A stretch of 64,000 nt of DNA from Sinorhizobium fredii NGR234 (GCF_000018545.1 NC_012587.1:3190001-3254000), one strand, 5' to 3'; shown: positions 34,673 through 44,935, numbered from the stretch's first letter. Notes: a model not told the origin generated them from the sequence alone. A program made the numbers and translations.

Positions 34673-35737
34673 TCAGCTCGGCCGGTGCTTCCGGGGCGCA
34701 GACATTCGCGCGATGACAATCGTCGTGCCCCTAGGGCCCGCGCTCGTCTCGAGCTCTGCATTCAATTGCTCGACAAGCGCCTTGACGATCGTGGTCCCCA
34801 GTCCCGGGCTCATCGCCGGATCCGATTTGCCGATACCGTTGTCCGACACCGTCAACTGCCAATCGGCGGCATCGGCTTTGTATGTGACGAGAACCTGGGC
34901 ATCGGCACGCGGCGTCGGGAAAGCGTGCTTTATCGCGTTGATAAGGAGTTCCGTTACGATGAGACCGATGTTGACCGCTCCGCCCGAATCCACCTCCGCA
35001 TGGTCCGCAAGCACTTTGACGGCGATCGGCTCCCGTCCCCCGATCATTGATTCTGCAAGGCTCTGGCACAGCTTGCTCAGATAGGGACCTACCTCGACCT
35101 TGTCGACGGCTGCGGACGAGTTCAGGTGCTGCTGCACCGCCGCGACGCTCATTACGCGCTGTCGGGCATCCTCCAGGTGGTCCCGGGTTTCTTCGGAGTT
35201 CACCGCGCGGGCCTTGAGCATCAGAATGCTCGCAATGATCTGAAGGCTGTTGGCGACGCGATGCTGGAGTTCCTGAAGGAGAACATTCTTCTGGCGCAGC
35301 AATTCTTCGGTCTGCGCGTGGAGCTCTTCCTTCTCGCGCTCCGCCAGGCGACGCGCGGTGACATCGACGAAACCGAGCAGGACTGTCGAGTTCGTCTTGC
35401 CGTCAAAGAGCACGCTGCGCGCGCTCAAGAGCATGATCTTCTGGCCGACATTGGGAAAGTCGTGCTCCACCTCGAAATTCTCCATCGGCGTCCTTTCGCC
35501 CACGACCTTTCCGAGAAGGAGACGCAGCGCGGGAATATCCCACTGGCCGTTGCCAAGTTCGTAGATCGGCCGATTGAGCGTCTCGGCGGGATCGACCTTG
35601 AAGCTCCGATAAAAGGAGCGGCTGGCCATGATCACCCCGAGTTTGTCGTCGAGCACGACAAAAGGTTCCGGGATCGTCTCAACGATCGCGACCGCCAGGC
35701 TGCGCGCGTCCTCGACGCTTTTGATCCTCGAAATCAT
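34673..35737 (-). CDS. PAS-HisKA_2 (HWE-related) sensor histidine kinase
   Basis: 354 residues, no membrane segment, so a cytoplasmic sensor. PAS domain at about 15-130 (ETIPEPFVVLDDKLGVIMAS, then FVDVTARRLAEREKEE), a short coiled coil, then a HisKA_2 dimerisation helix with the phospho-accepting His in LLQELQHRVANSLQIIASIL. The ATPase domain has NIGLIVTELLINAIKHAFP, VSDNGIGK and GLGTTIVKALVEQL. HisKA_2/HWE kinases include those feeding the PhyR-NepR-EcfG general stress cascade. No response regulator is adjacent. A role in stress signalling is possible but not shown. Confidence 0.92.
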   Translation of the reverse strand: MISRIKSVEDARSLAVAIVETIPEPFVVLDDKLGVIMASRSFYRSFKVDPAETLNRPIYELGNGQWDIPALRLLLGKVVGERTPMENFEVEHDFPNVGQKIMLLSARSVLFDGKTNSTVLLGFVDVTARRLAEREKEELHAQTEELLRQKNVLLQELQHRVANSLQIIASILMLKARAVNSEETRDHLEDARQRVMSVAAVQQHLNSSAAVDKVEVGPYLSKLCQSLAESMIGGREPIAVKVLADHAEVDSGGAVNIGLIVTELLINAIKHAFPTPRADAQVLVTYKADAADWQLTVSDNGIGKSDPAMSPGLGTTIVKALVEQLNAELETSAGPRGTTIVIARMSAPRKHRPS

Positions 35738-36044
35738 CTCGAAGCCGTCCGGAAAAGAGGTGGAACGGAGGGGAGCCCAATGTGTTTTACTTTGTACGAT
35801 GAACGCGCCCGGTCCACAAGAAATCGCCAGCTGTCATCGATCGAGATAGCGACATTGATGCCATCGTCCGTGCTCGCGTCCCGGCTGCAAACAGCGATGC
35901 CGTCGGTATACCGTCACACTTGTTACTCGCACCATCGGTTTTCCGGTGCCAGGCTATCCGAAGACCAACAATGAGCGTTCGACAGCGAATTGGGCCTCGA
36001 ACGCGAGGCGCAGCAATTCGCACAGGAGTGGAGGTTTTAAAGCC
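35738..36044. other. Intergenic, divergent promoter region
   Basis: 307 bases between the kinase and the DUF899 gene. It holds GGAAC at 35762-35766 followed by N18 and TT (-10 part TGTT), which fits the EcfG form, but it lies about 250 bases before the DUF899 start. A 64-codon frame at 35780-35974 has a GGAGGGGAG site but no recognisable protein character. Confidence 0.4.
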
Positions 36045-36755
36045 ATGACGATATCAACCGAGGCCGTCATGCACACGCCACCGGTTGTCTCGACCGAGGT
36101 GTGGGAGACGGCACGCAAAGAGCTGCTCGTCAAGGAAAAGGCCCAGACGCGCGCCCGTGATGCGCTTGCCGCCGAGCGACGGCGGATGCCGTGGATGGCG
36201 GTTACAAAGGACTACACGTTCGAGGGGCCGGCGGGCAAAGTGAGCCTCACCGACCTGTTCGACGGCCGGCGCCAGCTGATCGTCTACCGCGCCTTCTTCG
36301 AGCCGGGGGTGTTCGGCTGGCCTGACCGGGCCTGCCAGGGCTGCTCCATGGTGGCCGACCAGGTCGCCCACCTCGCCCACCTGAACGCCCGAGACACCAC
36401 CCTCGTCTTCGTCTCGCGGGCGCCCCAGGCCGATATCGCGCGGCTGAAGAAGCGCATGGGCTGGGAGATGCCGTGGTTCACCATCACGGACAGCTTCGAT
36501 GCCGACTTCGGCGTCGACGAATGGCACGGCACGAATGTGTTCTACCGCGACGGCGACCGCGTGTACCGGACCTATTTCATCAACAACCGCGGCGACGAGC
36601 AGATGGGAAGCACCTGGAACTACCTCGACATCACGCCGCTCGGCCGGCAGGAGGTCTGGGAAGACTCGCCCGAAGGCTATCCTCAGACCCCGCCCTACAA
36701 ATGGTGGAACTGGCACGACAGCTATGCCGAGGGTGCTGCGCCCGACAACAAGTAG
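36045..36755 (+). CDS. DUF899 thioredoxin-like protein
   Basis: 236 residues from the ATG at 36045, which has GGAGTGGAGG upstream; an ATG at 35946 is in frame but adds atypical sequence. Family marks are ELLVKEKAQTRARDALAAER RRMPWM, YTFEGPAGKVSLTDLFDGRR, WPDRACQGCSMVADQVAHLA and TDSFDADFGVDEWHGTNVFY. DUF899 proteins have a thioredoxin-like fold (AhpC/TSA relatives), but the CQGC pair is not the usual peroxidatic site. Function unknown, perhaps redox. Confidence 0.9.
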   Translation: MTISTEAVMHTPPVVSTEVWETARKELLVKEKAQTRARDALAAERRRMPWMAVTKDYTFEGPAGKVSLTDLFDGRRQLIVYRAFFEPGVFGWPDRACQGCSMVADQVAHLAHLNARDTTLVFVSRAPQADIARLKKRMGWEMPWFTITDSFDADFGVDEWHGTNVFYRDGDRVYRTYFINNRGDEQMGSTWNYLDITPLGRQEVWEDSPEGYPQTPPYKWWNWHDSYAEGAAPDNK

Positions 36756-36897
36756 GTTGAGATGCCGGATGCCGGAGAGGCGGCGTCCGCGACGAGCGCG
36801 CCATAGCCCGAGCCTCTTCCGGAGGATCAACGGGCTTGGCGGGCTGTCGATCAAAGGCCCATCCCGGCCATCCCGGATCAGCGGCCAAAGCCCTTGA

Positions 36898-36944
36898 GGC
36901 CCTGAAATCGCCCCAAGCGTAAGGGCGATCGGCCTTTATTTTTG
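36898..36944 (+). terminator. Terminator downstream of the DUF899 gene
   Basis: GGCC..ATCGCCC - loop - GGGCGAT.GGCC stem with a small internal bulge, followed by TTTATTTTT. The rest of the 357-base gap before tamA (36756-37112) shows no gene. Confidence 0.6.
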
Positions 36945-37112
36945 TGCCCGAAGCACCACAGAACGAGTCCATTGTGCCCGAAATCCAACCCGAATCGCCC
37001 CTTCGGGGGTGGATGCGGCCGACCCTGATCGTTAACAAATGGAAAACTTTGCCCTGCTAGAGTGCCCATTGCCGCACATGCAGGCAGTGAGTAAGGAGTC
37101 GCCTGAAACGGG

Positions 37113-39035
37113 ATGCGGAGGATGTCTCCACCACGCTCGGGTACTGCGTATTGGAAGGCGGCGACAGCACTTGCTCTTGCGGCCTCGACGGCGCTCGGCC
37201 CGATTTTCGCCGGCCAGGCCCATGCGATCCGGATTTTCGGCATGCGCTTTTTCGAGAGCGCCGAAGAGCAGGTGCAGGTTCTCGACCCCGTCAACTACAC
37301 GCTTACCTTCGAGCCCGGCACGGACGACGAGGAGTTGCGCGAGGCACTCGAAAACGCGTCGCAGCTCAACCAGGATCAGGAAAAGCCGGTCTCCGGCGAC
37401 CTCGGACTTCTGATCAAGGCGCGCGACGACCGGGAGCGGCTGCTTGCCGCGCTCTACGAGAAGGCCCGCTACGGCGGCACCATCACGATCCTGATCAATG
37501 GCCAGGACATCGACAGCCTGCCGCCCGACCCTTCCTTCCCCGACGGCCAGGCCGTGCCGGTGACGGTGCGCGTCGCGCCGGGGCCGGCCTTCACGCTCGA
37601 TGCGATCAAATTCGAGGGCGATGCCGCGGGGCTCGACCCGGCGACCTACGACCTGACGCGCGGCGCCCGCGCCGACTCGACGCTGATCATCAAGGCGGGC
37701 GAGCAGATCGTCATCGATCTCAAGGAACAGAGCCGGCCGCTCGCCAGGATCAGCGAGCGCAGCGTCGTCGCCGACCATGCCACCTCCACGGTCGACGTGA
37801 CGATCAGGGCCGAATCCGGACCGGTTGCGCCTGTCGGCGACCTCACCGTCACCGGCACCAAGACCGTCGACCCGAATTTCGTGCGCGACTATTCGCGGCT
37901 CAATCATGGCCGGCCCTATTCGCCGGAAAGCATCCGCAAGGCGGCCGAGCGGCTCAGGACGCTGAACGTCTTCTCCAGCGTCACCATCGTCGAGGCCGAT
38001 CAGCTTGCGCCGGACGGCACGCTCCCGATGAACATCCAGGTGTCCGAAGGCAAGCACCGCTACTTCGGTTTCGGCGGCCAGGTCTCGACGACCGACGGTC
38101 TCGGCCTGCAGGGCTATTGGGGGCACCGCAATCTTTTCGGCCGGGCCGAATCGCTCCGGATCGAGGGCTCCGTCGACCGGATCGGCGAGACCACCGATGT
38201 CGGCGGGCTCGACTATTCGGCCGGCATTCTCTTCGCCAAGCCCGGAGCCTTCGGGCCGGCATCGACCTTCACGGCGAGCGTCAAGGCGGCGATCGTCGAT
38301 CCGGATGCCTATAATGCCAAGACGATCACCGCCGCTGCGGGCGCCGGTTTCGAGCTTACGCCCGAGGATACCGTCTCGGTCGGGGCGGAGCTGGGATGGG
38401 CGGATATCGACGATGCCTTCGGCTCGAATTCCTATCTGACCGCCGCGATCCCGCTCGAATATGTCCGCGACACCCGCGACGACAAGTTGAATGCCACGCA
38501 AGGCTACCGGGCGATGATCAACGCGAAGCCGAGCTACGAGATCGAGGGCCAGACCTTCTTCAGCTCCTTCGAGACCTCCGCCTCCGCCTATCATGCACTC
38601 GGCAGCGAGAACCGCTTCGTGCTGGCCGGCAAGCTTGGCGCCGGGGTGCTCGTCGGCGGCGACGAGCTTTCCGACATTCCGGCGACCCGGCGCTTCTTCC
38701 TCGGCGGTGGCGGCTCGGTGCGCGGCTATTCCTTCCAGGAGATCAGCCCGCGCAATGCCGACAACGAAGAGACCGGCGGCCGCTCCTATGTGAACGGCTC
38801 GCTCGAAGTCCGCATTGCGGTCACCGATACGATCGGCATCGTGCCCTTCATCGACGCCGGCAGCGTCTCGACCGGGACCGCACCGGATTTCTCCGACATA
38901 CGCGCCGGGGCCGGCATCGGGCTGCGCTATGCGACGCCCTTCGGGCCTATCCGTCTCGATTTTGCGGTTCCGCTCAACAAATATCCGGGCGGCACCGAAT
39001 ACGGCATCTATGCCGGCATCGGCCAGTCTTTTTGA
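37113..39035 (+). CDS. tamA: Outer-membrane translocation and assembly module TamA (Omp85 family)
   Basis: 640 residues. A signal peptide ending near GQA-HA is followed by POTRA-type repeats (about 55-330; for example FTLDAIKFEGDAAGLDPATY, VGDLTVTGTKTVDPNFVRDY, AERLRTLNVFSSVTI). A 16-strand-type barrel (about 345-640) has the lid-lock motif GGGGSVRGYSFQEISPRN and a C-terminal aromatic (IGQSF). It inserts or helps fold outer-membrane proteins together with TamB, encoded 102 bases downstream. The ATG at 37113 gives a normal signal peptide, though the ribosome site is poor. Confidence 0.95.
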   Translation: MRRMSPPRSGTAYWKAATALALAASTALGPIFAGQAHAIRIFGMRFFESAEEQVQVLDPVNYTLTFEPGTDDEELREALENASQLNQDQEKPVSGDLGLLIKARDDRERLLAALYEKARYGGTITILINGQDIDSLPPDPSFPDGQAVPVTVRVAPGPAFTLDAIKFEGDAAGLDPATYDLTRGARADSTLIIKAGEQIVIDLKEQSRPLARISERSVVADHATSTVDVTIRAESGPVAPVGDLTVTGTKTVDPNFVRDYSRLNHGRPYSPESIRKAAERLRTLNVFSSVTIVEADQLAPDGTLPMNIQVSEGKHRYFGFGGQVSTTDGLGLQGYWGHRNLFGRAESLRIEGSVDRIGETTDVGGLDYSAGILFAKPGAFGPASTFTASVKAAIVDPDAYNAKTITAAAGAGFELTPEDTVSVGAELGWADIDDAFGSNSYLTAAIPLEYVRDTRDDKLNATQGYRAMINAKPSYEIEGQTFFSSFETSASAYHALGSENRFVLAGKLGAGVLVGGDELSDIPATRRFFLGGGGSVRGYSFQEISPRNADNEETGGRSYVNGSLEVRIAVTDTIGIVPFIDAGSVSTGTAPDFSDIRAGAGIGLRYATPFGPIRLDFAVPLNKYPGGTEYGIYAGIGQSF

Positions 39036-39136
39036 GGCTGAGCCGCGAAGCCATGGTAGAATAGCATTCCGTCCAAGCGCGATGCGCTTCCGTCCTGCCG
39101 ATTCCAGAGCGGCGTAACATGGTCTATGGATAGGAC

Positions 39137-42100
39137 ATGAATCAGGTCATCGGCACATTTCGATCAGCGCTGCGCTACTTCTTCGCCTTCCTCGGCGTGC
39201 TCGTCGTTGCGCTGCTTCTCCTCGTCGCCTTCCTCGGCTTCACCGTGCCCGGCGCGCGCGTCGTCGCCTGGGCGATCGAAAAATATGCGGCCACACCCGA
39301 CCAGATCGTCCGCATCTCCGATCCGGGCGCGCTGCTCACCGGCGATTTCACCGCCGGAACGGTGACGCTTTTCGACGGCGAGGGAATCTATGCGGAGGTT
39401 CGCGACCTGTCGGTGAACTGGTCGCCGGCCGAACTTCTGTCGATGCGCTTCGACGCGAGCCACATATCTGCCGCCTCCGTCCGCCTCGAACGGCTGCCGA
39501 TCCCCTCCACCGAGACGAAGGAAGTTCGAAGCACGCTCGCCCTGCCCGTGGATGTGAAAATCGATGCCCTCGATCTCCAGGAGATCGTCATCGGCAAGGC
39601 GATCGCCGGCAAGGACCAGTTCCTGACCGCCAAGGGCAAGGTCGACGCGACCAACTCGAGCATCGCGCTCGCCTTCGATGCGGCCGAACGCGACCGGCCG
39701 GAAGCGCGCGCCGTCGCCGACCTCGTCTTCAATCCGGCCGGCAACGAGCTGAAGCTCGAGGCCGAGATCGCCGAACCGAAGGGCGGGCTGCTCGCCAAGC
39801 TGTTGCGGCTGCCGGGCGAACCATCGGTCGATATCCGGCTCACCGGACAGGGGCCGCTTTCCGACTGGACCGGCTCAGGCACCGCGTCGCTCGACGGCAG
39901 CGAGCTTCTGCGGCTGGAGGGCCGCCACGTGTTGGCGGCCGATGGCATGCACAACCTCAATCTCTCCGGCGGCGGTGCTTTCGCCACCCTGATGCCGACC
40001 GCCTTCAGGCCGCTTTTCGAGGGAACGACCAGCATCGACCTGACGGCCGCCTTCGACGGGAAGCGCAAGGTCCGGATCGACGCGGGCAAGCTTGCGACCG
40101 GCGCCTTGACGCTGAACGCCTCGGGAACAGTCGACAGCCGCGGCGAAAACAATCTTCAGGCAAGCGTCGCCGGCACGAGCGGCCCGTTCGATTTCCGCTG
40201 GCCGCTGAAGGACGGCGAGCTGCAGGCCCGCATCAACACGGCCAACCTGACGCTGATCGGCGAAGGGCAATCGGCGATCCTCGACATTGCCGCCGATATC
40301 GCCTCGCTCGGCCTGCCGCAGGGAAATCTCGGCGCTATCCGGCTCTCGGCGCAAAGTGACGCCTTCAACCTCGAAACGCAGTCCGGGTCGCTGAAGACGG
40401 CGGTGGAAATCGGCGAGACGCGCTTCGCAAGCGCCGATCTCGACCGGGCGATTAAGGCCCCCATGAAGCTCGCCGGCACCGTCGCGATCGCGCCGGAGGA
40501 TATCCGCTTCGACCCGTTGACGATCGAAAGCCCCGGCATCGGCGGCTCCCTCACCGGCAGCCTCGATCGCACCGACACGACACTCGGGGCTGCGTTCAAG
40601 CTCTTCGCCGTTCCGGGCGTGCTGCCGCCGGCGCTCGCCGAAAAGTTCGAGAAGACGATCGCCGTCTCCGGCAATCTGCTGACCGAAGAAGACGGCAGCC
40701 TTCAGGTGAGCGGCCTCGAGATCAACTCCGAAGCCGTCGAAGCCTCCGGCTCGCTTACGCTTTCGGGCGAGACGCTGACGGCCGATCTGAAGGGCGCGGT
40801 TCCGGATCTCGGCCGATTTTTGCCCGACGCAAAGGGCAGCGCGGCCTTCCAGGCGGCCGCCTCCGGCCCCTTGGCCAAGCTCGGCGTCAAGGCGGAGATC
40901 ACCTCGAGCGGCGCGACGCTCGCCGGACGCACGCTGAGCGATCTAACCATCAATGCCGATGCGACGGCGACGCCCGGCAGCCCCGAAGCGAAGCTCACCG
41001 CCACGGGCACGCTCGACGGCCAGGCGATCGACATTCGCGCCGACGTCGTTTCGAAGGACGGCCGCACCTCCGTTCCGGTGCTGGAAGCGAAAATCGGCGG
41101 CAACAGCCTCACCGGCACGATCGACCTGACGGCCGATTTCAAGCCGAACGGCAGGTTCGACTTCAACCTCCCCGATCTCGGGCTCCTTGCCGCCATGGCC
41201 GGCCAGCAGGCCTCCGGCGACCTTGCCGGTTCGGCGACGCTCGAGACCGTCAACGGCGTCACGTCGGTCGCAATCAAGGCCAATGGCAACACCATCGCGC
41301 GGGACGCGCTGACGATCGCCAAACCAGCCGTCGATCTCGGCATCGCCGACATTGCCAGACTGGCAATCAAGGGCAGCGTCAGGGCGGAAAGCATTGCGCA
41401 GGGCGACAACCGGGTTTCCGACCTCACCCTCGCTTTCGAACAGCAGGGAAGCCGGACCGGCTTTTCGGCCGAAGGCCTCTATGACGGCGCGCCGCTCAAG
41501 GCAGCCGGCGAGCTGACGAGCGACGCCGGCCGCACCGAGATCCGCCTTACCTCCGCCGCGGCGGCACCGAGACGCCTGCCGCTGAGCCTCGCCGGGCCGA
41601 CCGTGATCGCCATCGAAAACGGCGTGGCTCATCTCGACGGGCTGACAATCCAGGCTTCGACCGGCACCGTCGCCGTTTCCGGCACGGCCGGCGATAACCT
41701 CGACCTCCGGGCGAGCCTGAACGACCTCCCCGCCGTACTCATAAACATCTTCGCGCCGACGCTCGGCGCCGAAGGCACCATTGCCGGCACGGTCGATATC
41801 GATGGCGAAGCGCAGGCCCCGGTGGTCGCCTACGACCTCGCCTGGAGCGGCGCCTCCATGTCCTCGCTGCGATCGGGAGGGCTTGCCCCGCAGGATCTGA
41901 CCGCCAGGGGCGCGGTCACCATCACCGACGCGACGATCAGCTTCGACCCGACGACGATCGAGAGCCCCGGGTTCCGCGGTAATCTCGTCGGCAGCCTCGC
42001 CCGTGCCGAGAAAACGGCGACGGCGAGCTTCGACGTCCGGGCTGAGCCGGGCTTCCTGCCGCCTGGCCTTCAAGCGAGATTCGACGCGCCGGTGGCCGTG

Positions 42101-44755
42101 TCGGGCAAGGTCGAGACCGGCGGCGACGGCAGCGTCAAGCTGCGCGCCCTCGAGATCCAGTCCGGCACCGTCAACGCCAGCGGTTCGGCAACCATCGCCG
42201 AAGGTCAACTCACCGCCGACATGGAGGGTACGCTGCCCGATCTCGGCAAGCTGCTTGCCGATGCGGACGGAAAGGCCGGCTTCAACGCCGATGTTTCCGG
42301 CCCGCTCGATTCGCTGGCCATCAAGGGCGAGCTGACCTCGAGCGGCGCAAGGCTGGCCGGCCGCTCGCTGTCGGACCTGATAGTTACCGCGGACGCAACG
42401 GTCAAGCCGGGGAGCCCGCAGGCAAAACTCAGCGCGACCGGCGCGCTCGACGGCCAGCCGATCGATGTCCGGGCCGAAGTGGTTTCGGCGGAGGGCCGGA
42501 CATCCATCCCCACCCTCGAGGCGAAGATCGGCGACAACCGCATCACCGGCGCGATCGACCTGACGGCGGATTTCAAGCCGAACGGCACCATCGACTTCAA
42601 CCTTCCCGATCTCGGCCTGGTCGCCGCCATGGCCGGCCAGAAGGCGTCCGGCGACCTTGCGGGCTCGGCGAAGGTTGCGACGGCAAACGGCGTCACATCC
42701 GTGTCGATCAAGGCAAGCGGCAGCAGCATCAAGCGTGATGCGCTGGCGGTCACCAAGCCGGTGGCCGATATCCGCATCGCCGACATCGCCGCTCTGGCGA
42801 TCCGTGGCACCGTCAGGGCCGACAGCGTCGCGCAGGGGCAGAACCGCGTCTCCGCCCTCAACCTGACCTTCGACCAGCAGGGCGGCCGGACGGGCTTCGA
42901 CGTCGCCGGCCAGTATGACGGCGCTCCGCTTGTCGCCAAGGGCGATCTGTCGAGTGCCGGCGGCCGCACCGAAGTTCGTCTCGCCTCGCTTTCGGCCGCG
43001 CCGCGGAAGCTGCCGCTGAAGCTCGCCAGGCCGACGGTCGTCGCCATCGAGAATGGCGTCGTGCGCCTTGGCGACCTGACCATCCAGGCATCGAACGGCA
43101 CGATTGCCGTCGCTGGAACCGCTGGTGAGAGGCTCGACATTTCGGCGAGACTCAATGCCTTGCCCGCCGCCCTGATCAACACCTTCGCGGCAACGCTCGG
43201 CGCCGAAGGAACGATCGACGGAACCGTCAATCTCAGCGGCACCGCCGCCGCGCCGGTCGTCAACTACGATCTGAGATGGAGCGGTGCTTCGGTCGCCGCC
43301 GCGCGCGGCGCCGGCGTGACGGGCCTGCAAATCGCGGCGAAGGGTCGATTTGCCAACAACCGCGTCACGCTCGACGCGACCGTCTCGGGGCCGGGTGGCC
43401 TCACCTTCCGGGGCGGCGGCCAGGTCGACGTTGCCGGCAACATGCCGATGTCGATGAAATTCGCCGGCGATGTGCCCTTCGCGCTGCTTGCCGGCATCAT
43501 GGCGGAGCAGGGTTTCACCCTTACCGGTTCGGCGAGGGTCGATCTGTCCCTCTCCGGTTCGGCCAGGGCGCCGCAAATCGCCGGCACCGTTTCCACCACC
43601 GGCGGCCGGCTTGTCGACGTTCGGCGCAATCTGGCGCTTAACGACCTTGCGGCCAATGTCACGCTCGACGGCCGGCAGGCGACGATCACCAGGCTCTCCG
43701 GCAATCTCGCCAGCGGCGGATCGATCGAGGCAAGCGGCACGGTGGGCATTGTCGCCGGTTCCAACTTCCCGGCCGACCTCCGCATTCGCCTCAACAACGC
43801 CACCTATGTGGACGGCACCCTGTTCACCGCAAATCTTGCCGGTGACCTGACGCTCAAAGGCCCGCTCGTCGCGACGCCGGTGCTCGGCGGCGAACTGACG
43901 ATCCGCAGGGCGGCGATTACCGTGCCGGAAAGACTGCCGACCTCGCTCGCGGCGATCGACATCAAGCACCGGAACGCGCCGGCCGGGGTCAGGCAGATGA
44001 CGCGGGACGTGCGCAGGGAGACGTCCGGTGGTGCGAACGGCGTCAACGCCAGCGGTGTCATCGCCTTTGATCTCGCCGTCCGCTCACCCGGCCAGTTCTT
44101 CGTGCGCGGCCGCGGCATCGATGCCGAACTCGGCGGCGACCTGACGATCCGCGGCACCGCCGTCCGGCCGATCGTCTCCGGCGATTTCGACATGCGGCGC
44201 GGCCGGCTGGAAATCCTCGGCAAACGGCTGACCTTCACCGACGGCCATATCGGCTTCGGCGGCGATCTCGTGCCGACCCTCGACCTCGACGCCAGCTCGA
44301 GCGCCGGTTCGACCACCATCACCGTCAACATCGCCGGACCGGCCAATAACCCGACGGTGACCTTCTCCTCCTCGCCGGCGCTGCCGCAGGACGAGATCCT
44401 GGCGCAGCTGATTTTCAACCGGTCGCTCAACAACCTGTCGGCCTTCCAGATCGCCCAGCTCGCCTCGGCGGTCAGCCAGCTTGCCGGCGGCAGCTCGACG
44501 TCGCTGCTCGACGGCCTGCGCAACAAGCTCGGCGTCGACGACCTCGACGTCACCACCGACGAGAGCGGCGCCGCCCAGGTGCGGGCCGGCAAATATCTCA
44601 ACGACCGGACCTATCTCGAGCTGCAGCAAGGCTCGGACTCCGCCTCCAGCAAGGCGATCATCAATCTCGACATCGGCCGCGGCGTGAAGCTGAAAGGCGA
44701 GGCCGCCGGCGACGGCGCGGCCGCCGGCGGCATCTTCTTCGAGCGGGAGTATTAG
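39137..44755 (+). CDS. tamB: Translocation and assembly module protein TamB (AsmA-like/DUF490)
   Basis: 1872 residues, longer than most TamB (about 1250-1550). One N-terminal membrane helix (FFAFLGVLVVALLLLVAFLG) anchors it in the inner membrane. The rest is a long beta-taco, lipid-channel-like periplasmic repeat body. The conserved DUF490 domain fills about residues 1530-1872 (GRLEILGKRLTFTDGHIGFG, DEILAQLIFNRSLNNLSAFQ, then the C-terminal GGIFFEREY that meets TamA). The extra length comes from an in-frame tandem duplication of 478 codons (40480-43347). Known roles are barrel-protein assembly with TamA and phospholipid transport to the outer membrane. Confidence 0.95.
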   Translation: MNQVIGTFRSALRYFFAFLGVLVVALLLLVAFLGFTVPGARVVAWAIEKYAATPDQIVRISDPGALLTGDFTAGTVTLFDGEGIYAEVRDLSVNWSPAELLSMRFDASHISAASVRLERLPIPSTETKEVRSTLALPVDVKIDALDLQEIVIGKAIAGKDQFLTAKGKVDATNSSIALAFDAAERDRPEARAVADLVFNPAGNELKLEAEIAEPKGGLLAKLLRLPGEPSVDIRLTGQGPLSDWTGSGTASLDGSELLRLEGRHVLAADGMHNLNLSGGGAFATLMPTAFRPLFEGTTSIDLTAAFDGKRKVRIDAGKLATGALTLNASGTVDSRGENNLQASVAGTSGPFDFRWPLKDGELQARINTANLTLIGEGQSAILDIAADIASLGLPQGNLGAIRLSAQSDAFNLETQSGSLKTAVEIGETRFASADLDRAIKAPMKLAGTVAIAPEDIRFDPLTIESPGIGGSLTGSLDRTDTTLGAAFKLFAVPGVLPPALAEKFEKTIAVSGNLLTEEDGSLQVSGLEINSEAVEASGSLTLSGETLTADLKGAVPDLGRFLPDAKGSAAFQAAASGPLAKLGVKAEITSSGATLAGRTLSDLTINADATATPGSPEAKLTATGTLDGQAIDIRADVVSKDGRTSVPVLEAKIGGNSLTGTIDLTADFKPNGRFDFNLPDLGLLAAMAGQQASGDLAGSATLETVNGVTSVAIKANGNTIARDALTIAKPAVDLGIADIARLAIKGSVRAESIAQGDNRVSDLTLAFEQQGSRTGFSAEGLYDGAPLKAAGELTSDAGRTEIRLTSAAAAPRRLPLSLAGPTVIAIENGVAHLDGLTIQASTGTVAVSGTAGDNLDLRASLNDLPAVLINIFAPTLGAEGTIAGTVDIDGEAQAPVVAYDLAWSGASMSSLRSGGLAPQDLTARGAVTITDATISFDPTTIESPGFRGNLVGSLARAEKTATASFDVRAEPGFLPPGLQARFDAPVAVSGKVETGGDGSVKLRALEIQSGTVNASGSATIAEGQLTADMEGTLPDLGKLLADADGKAGFNADVSGPLDSLAIKGELTSSGARLAGRSLSDLIVTADATVKPGSPQAKLSATGALDGQPIDVRAEVVSAEGRTSIPTLEAKIGDNRITGAIDLTADFKPNGTIDFNLPDLGLVAAMAGQKASGDLAGSAKVATANGVTSVSIKASGSSIKRDALAVTKPVADIRIADIAALAIRGTVRADSVAQGQNRVSALNLTFDQQGGRTGFDVAGQYDGAPLVAKGDLSSAGGRTEVRLASLSAAPRKLPLKLARPTVVAIENGVVRLGDLTIQASNGTIAVAGTAGERLDISARLNALPAALINTFAATLGAEGTIDGTVNLSGTAAAPVVNYDLRWSGASVAAARGAGVTGLQIAAKGRFANNRVTLDATVSGPGGLTFRGGGQVDVAGNMPMSMKFAGDVPFALLAGIMAEQGFTLTGSARVDLSLSGSARAPQIAGTVSTTGGRLVDVRRNLALNDLAANVTLDGRQATITRLSGNLASGGSIEASGTVGIVAGSNFPADLRIRLNNATYVDGTLFTANLAGDLTLKGPLVATPVLGGELTIRRAAITVPERLPTSLAAIDIKHRNAPAGVRQMTRDVRRETSGGANGVNASGVIAFDLAVRSPGQFFVRGRGIDAELGGDLTIRGTAVRPIVSGDFDMRRGRLEILGKRLTFTDGHIGFGGDLVPTLDLDASSSAGSTTITVNIAGPANNPTVTFSSSPALPQDEILAQLIFNRSLNNLSAFQIAQLASAVSQLAGGSSTSLLDGLRNKLGVDDLDVTTDESGAAQVRAGKYLNDRTYLELQQGSDSASSKAIINLDIGRGVKLKGEAAGDGAAAGGIFFEREY
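40480..43347 (+). repeat. Tandem in-frame duplication inside tamB, 2 x 1434 bp
   Basis: Two copies align with constant offset 1434. For example, the gacccg...ATCGA run at 40511 recurs at 41945, and CTGACGGC(G/C)GATTTCAAGC at 41126 recurs at 42560. Protein examples: LTADFKPNGRFDFNLPDLGL / LTADFKPNGTIDFNLPDLGL and QASGDLAGSATLETVNGVTS / KASGDLAGSAKVATANGVTS. Copies have diverged (roughly 60-65 percent by eye in protein) without indels where checked. Ends are approximate. Confidence 0.85.
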
Positions 44756-44775
44756 GCGGGACTTGTGCTGAAAGA

Positions 44776-44935
44776 CCCCTCCCCAACCCCTCCCCACAAG
44801 GGGGAGGGGCTTTGGTGCCCGCTGCGCCCGACTGCCATTGCCCAATCGCAACCGCCGCCGGAACGGCTCAAAAGAGGCGGTGCGGGCGCGGCAGGTTAAG
44901 CCCTCCCACCTGTGGGGAGGGGGTGGGGCGGGGTC
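44776..44935. repeat. Intergenic repeat pair (class C)
   Basis: CCCCTCCCCAACCCCTCCCC ACAAGGGGGAGGGGC at 44776-44810 and an inverted, altered copy at 44900-44935. The same unit recurs inverted at 51285-51330 and 51413-51449. It lies between tamB and the convergent VOC gene and may end transcription from both sides. Confidence 0.7.

Noticed and set aside
35780..35974. 64-codon frame with a good ribosome site
   Set aside because: Composition is not protein-like, no family match and it sits in the divergent promoter region; kept only as a possibility.
40943..43969. 1008-codon open frame antisense to tamB
   Set aside because: Arises from codon bias of the tamB repeats; Arg/Asp/Gly-rich with no recognisable domain.
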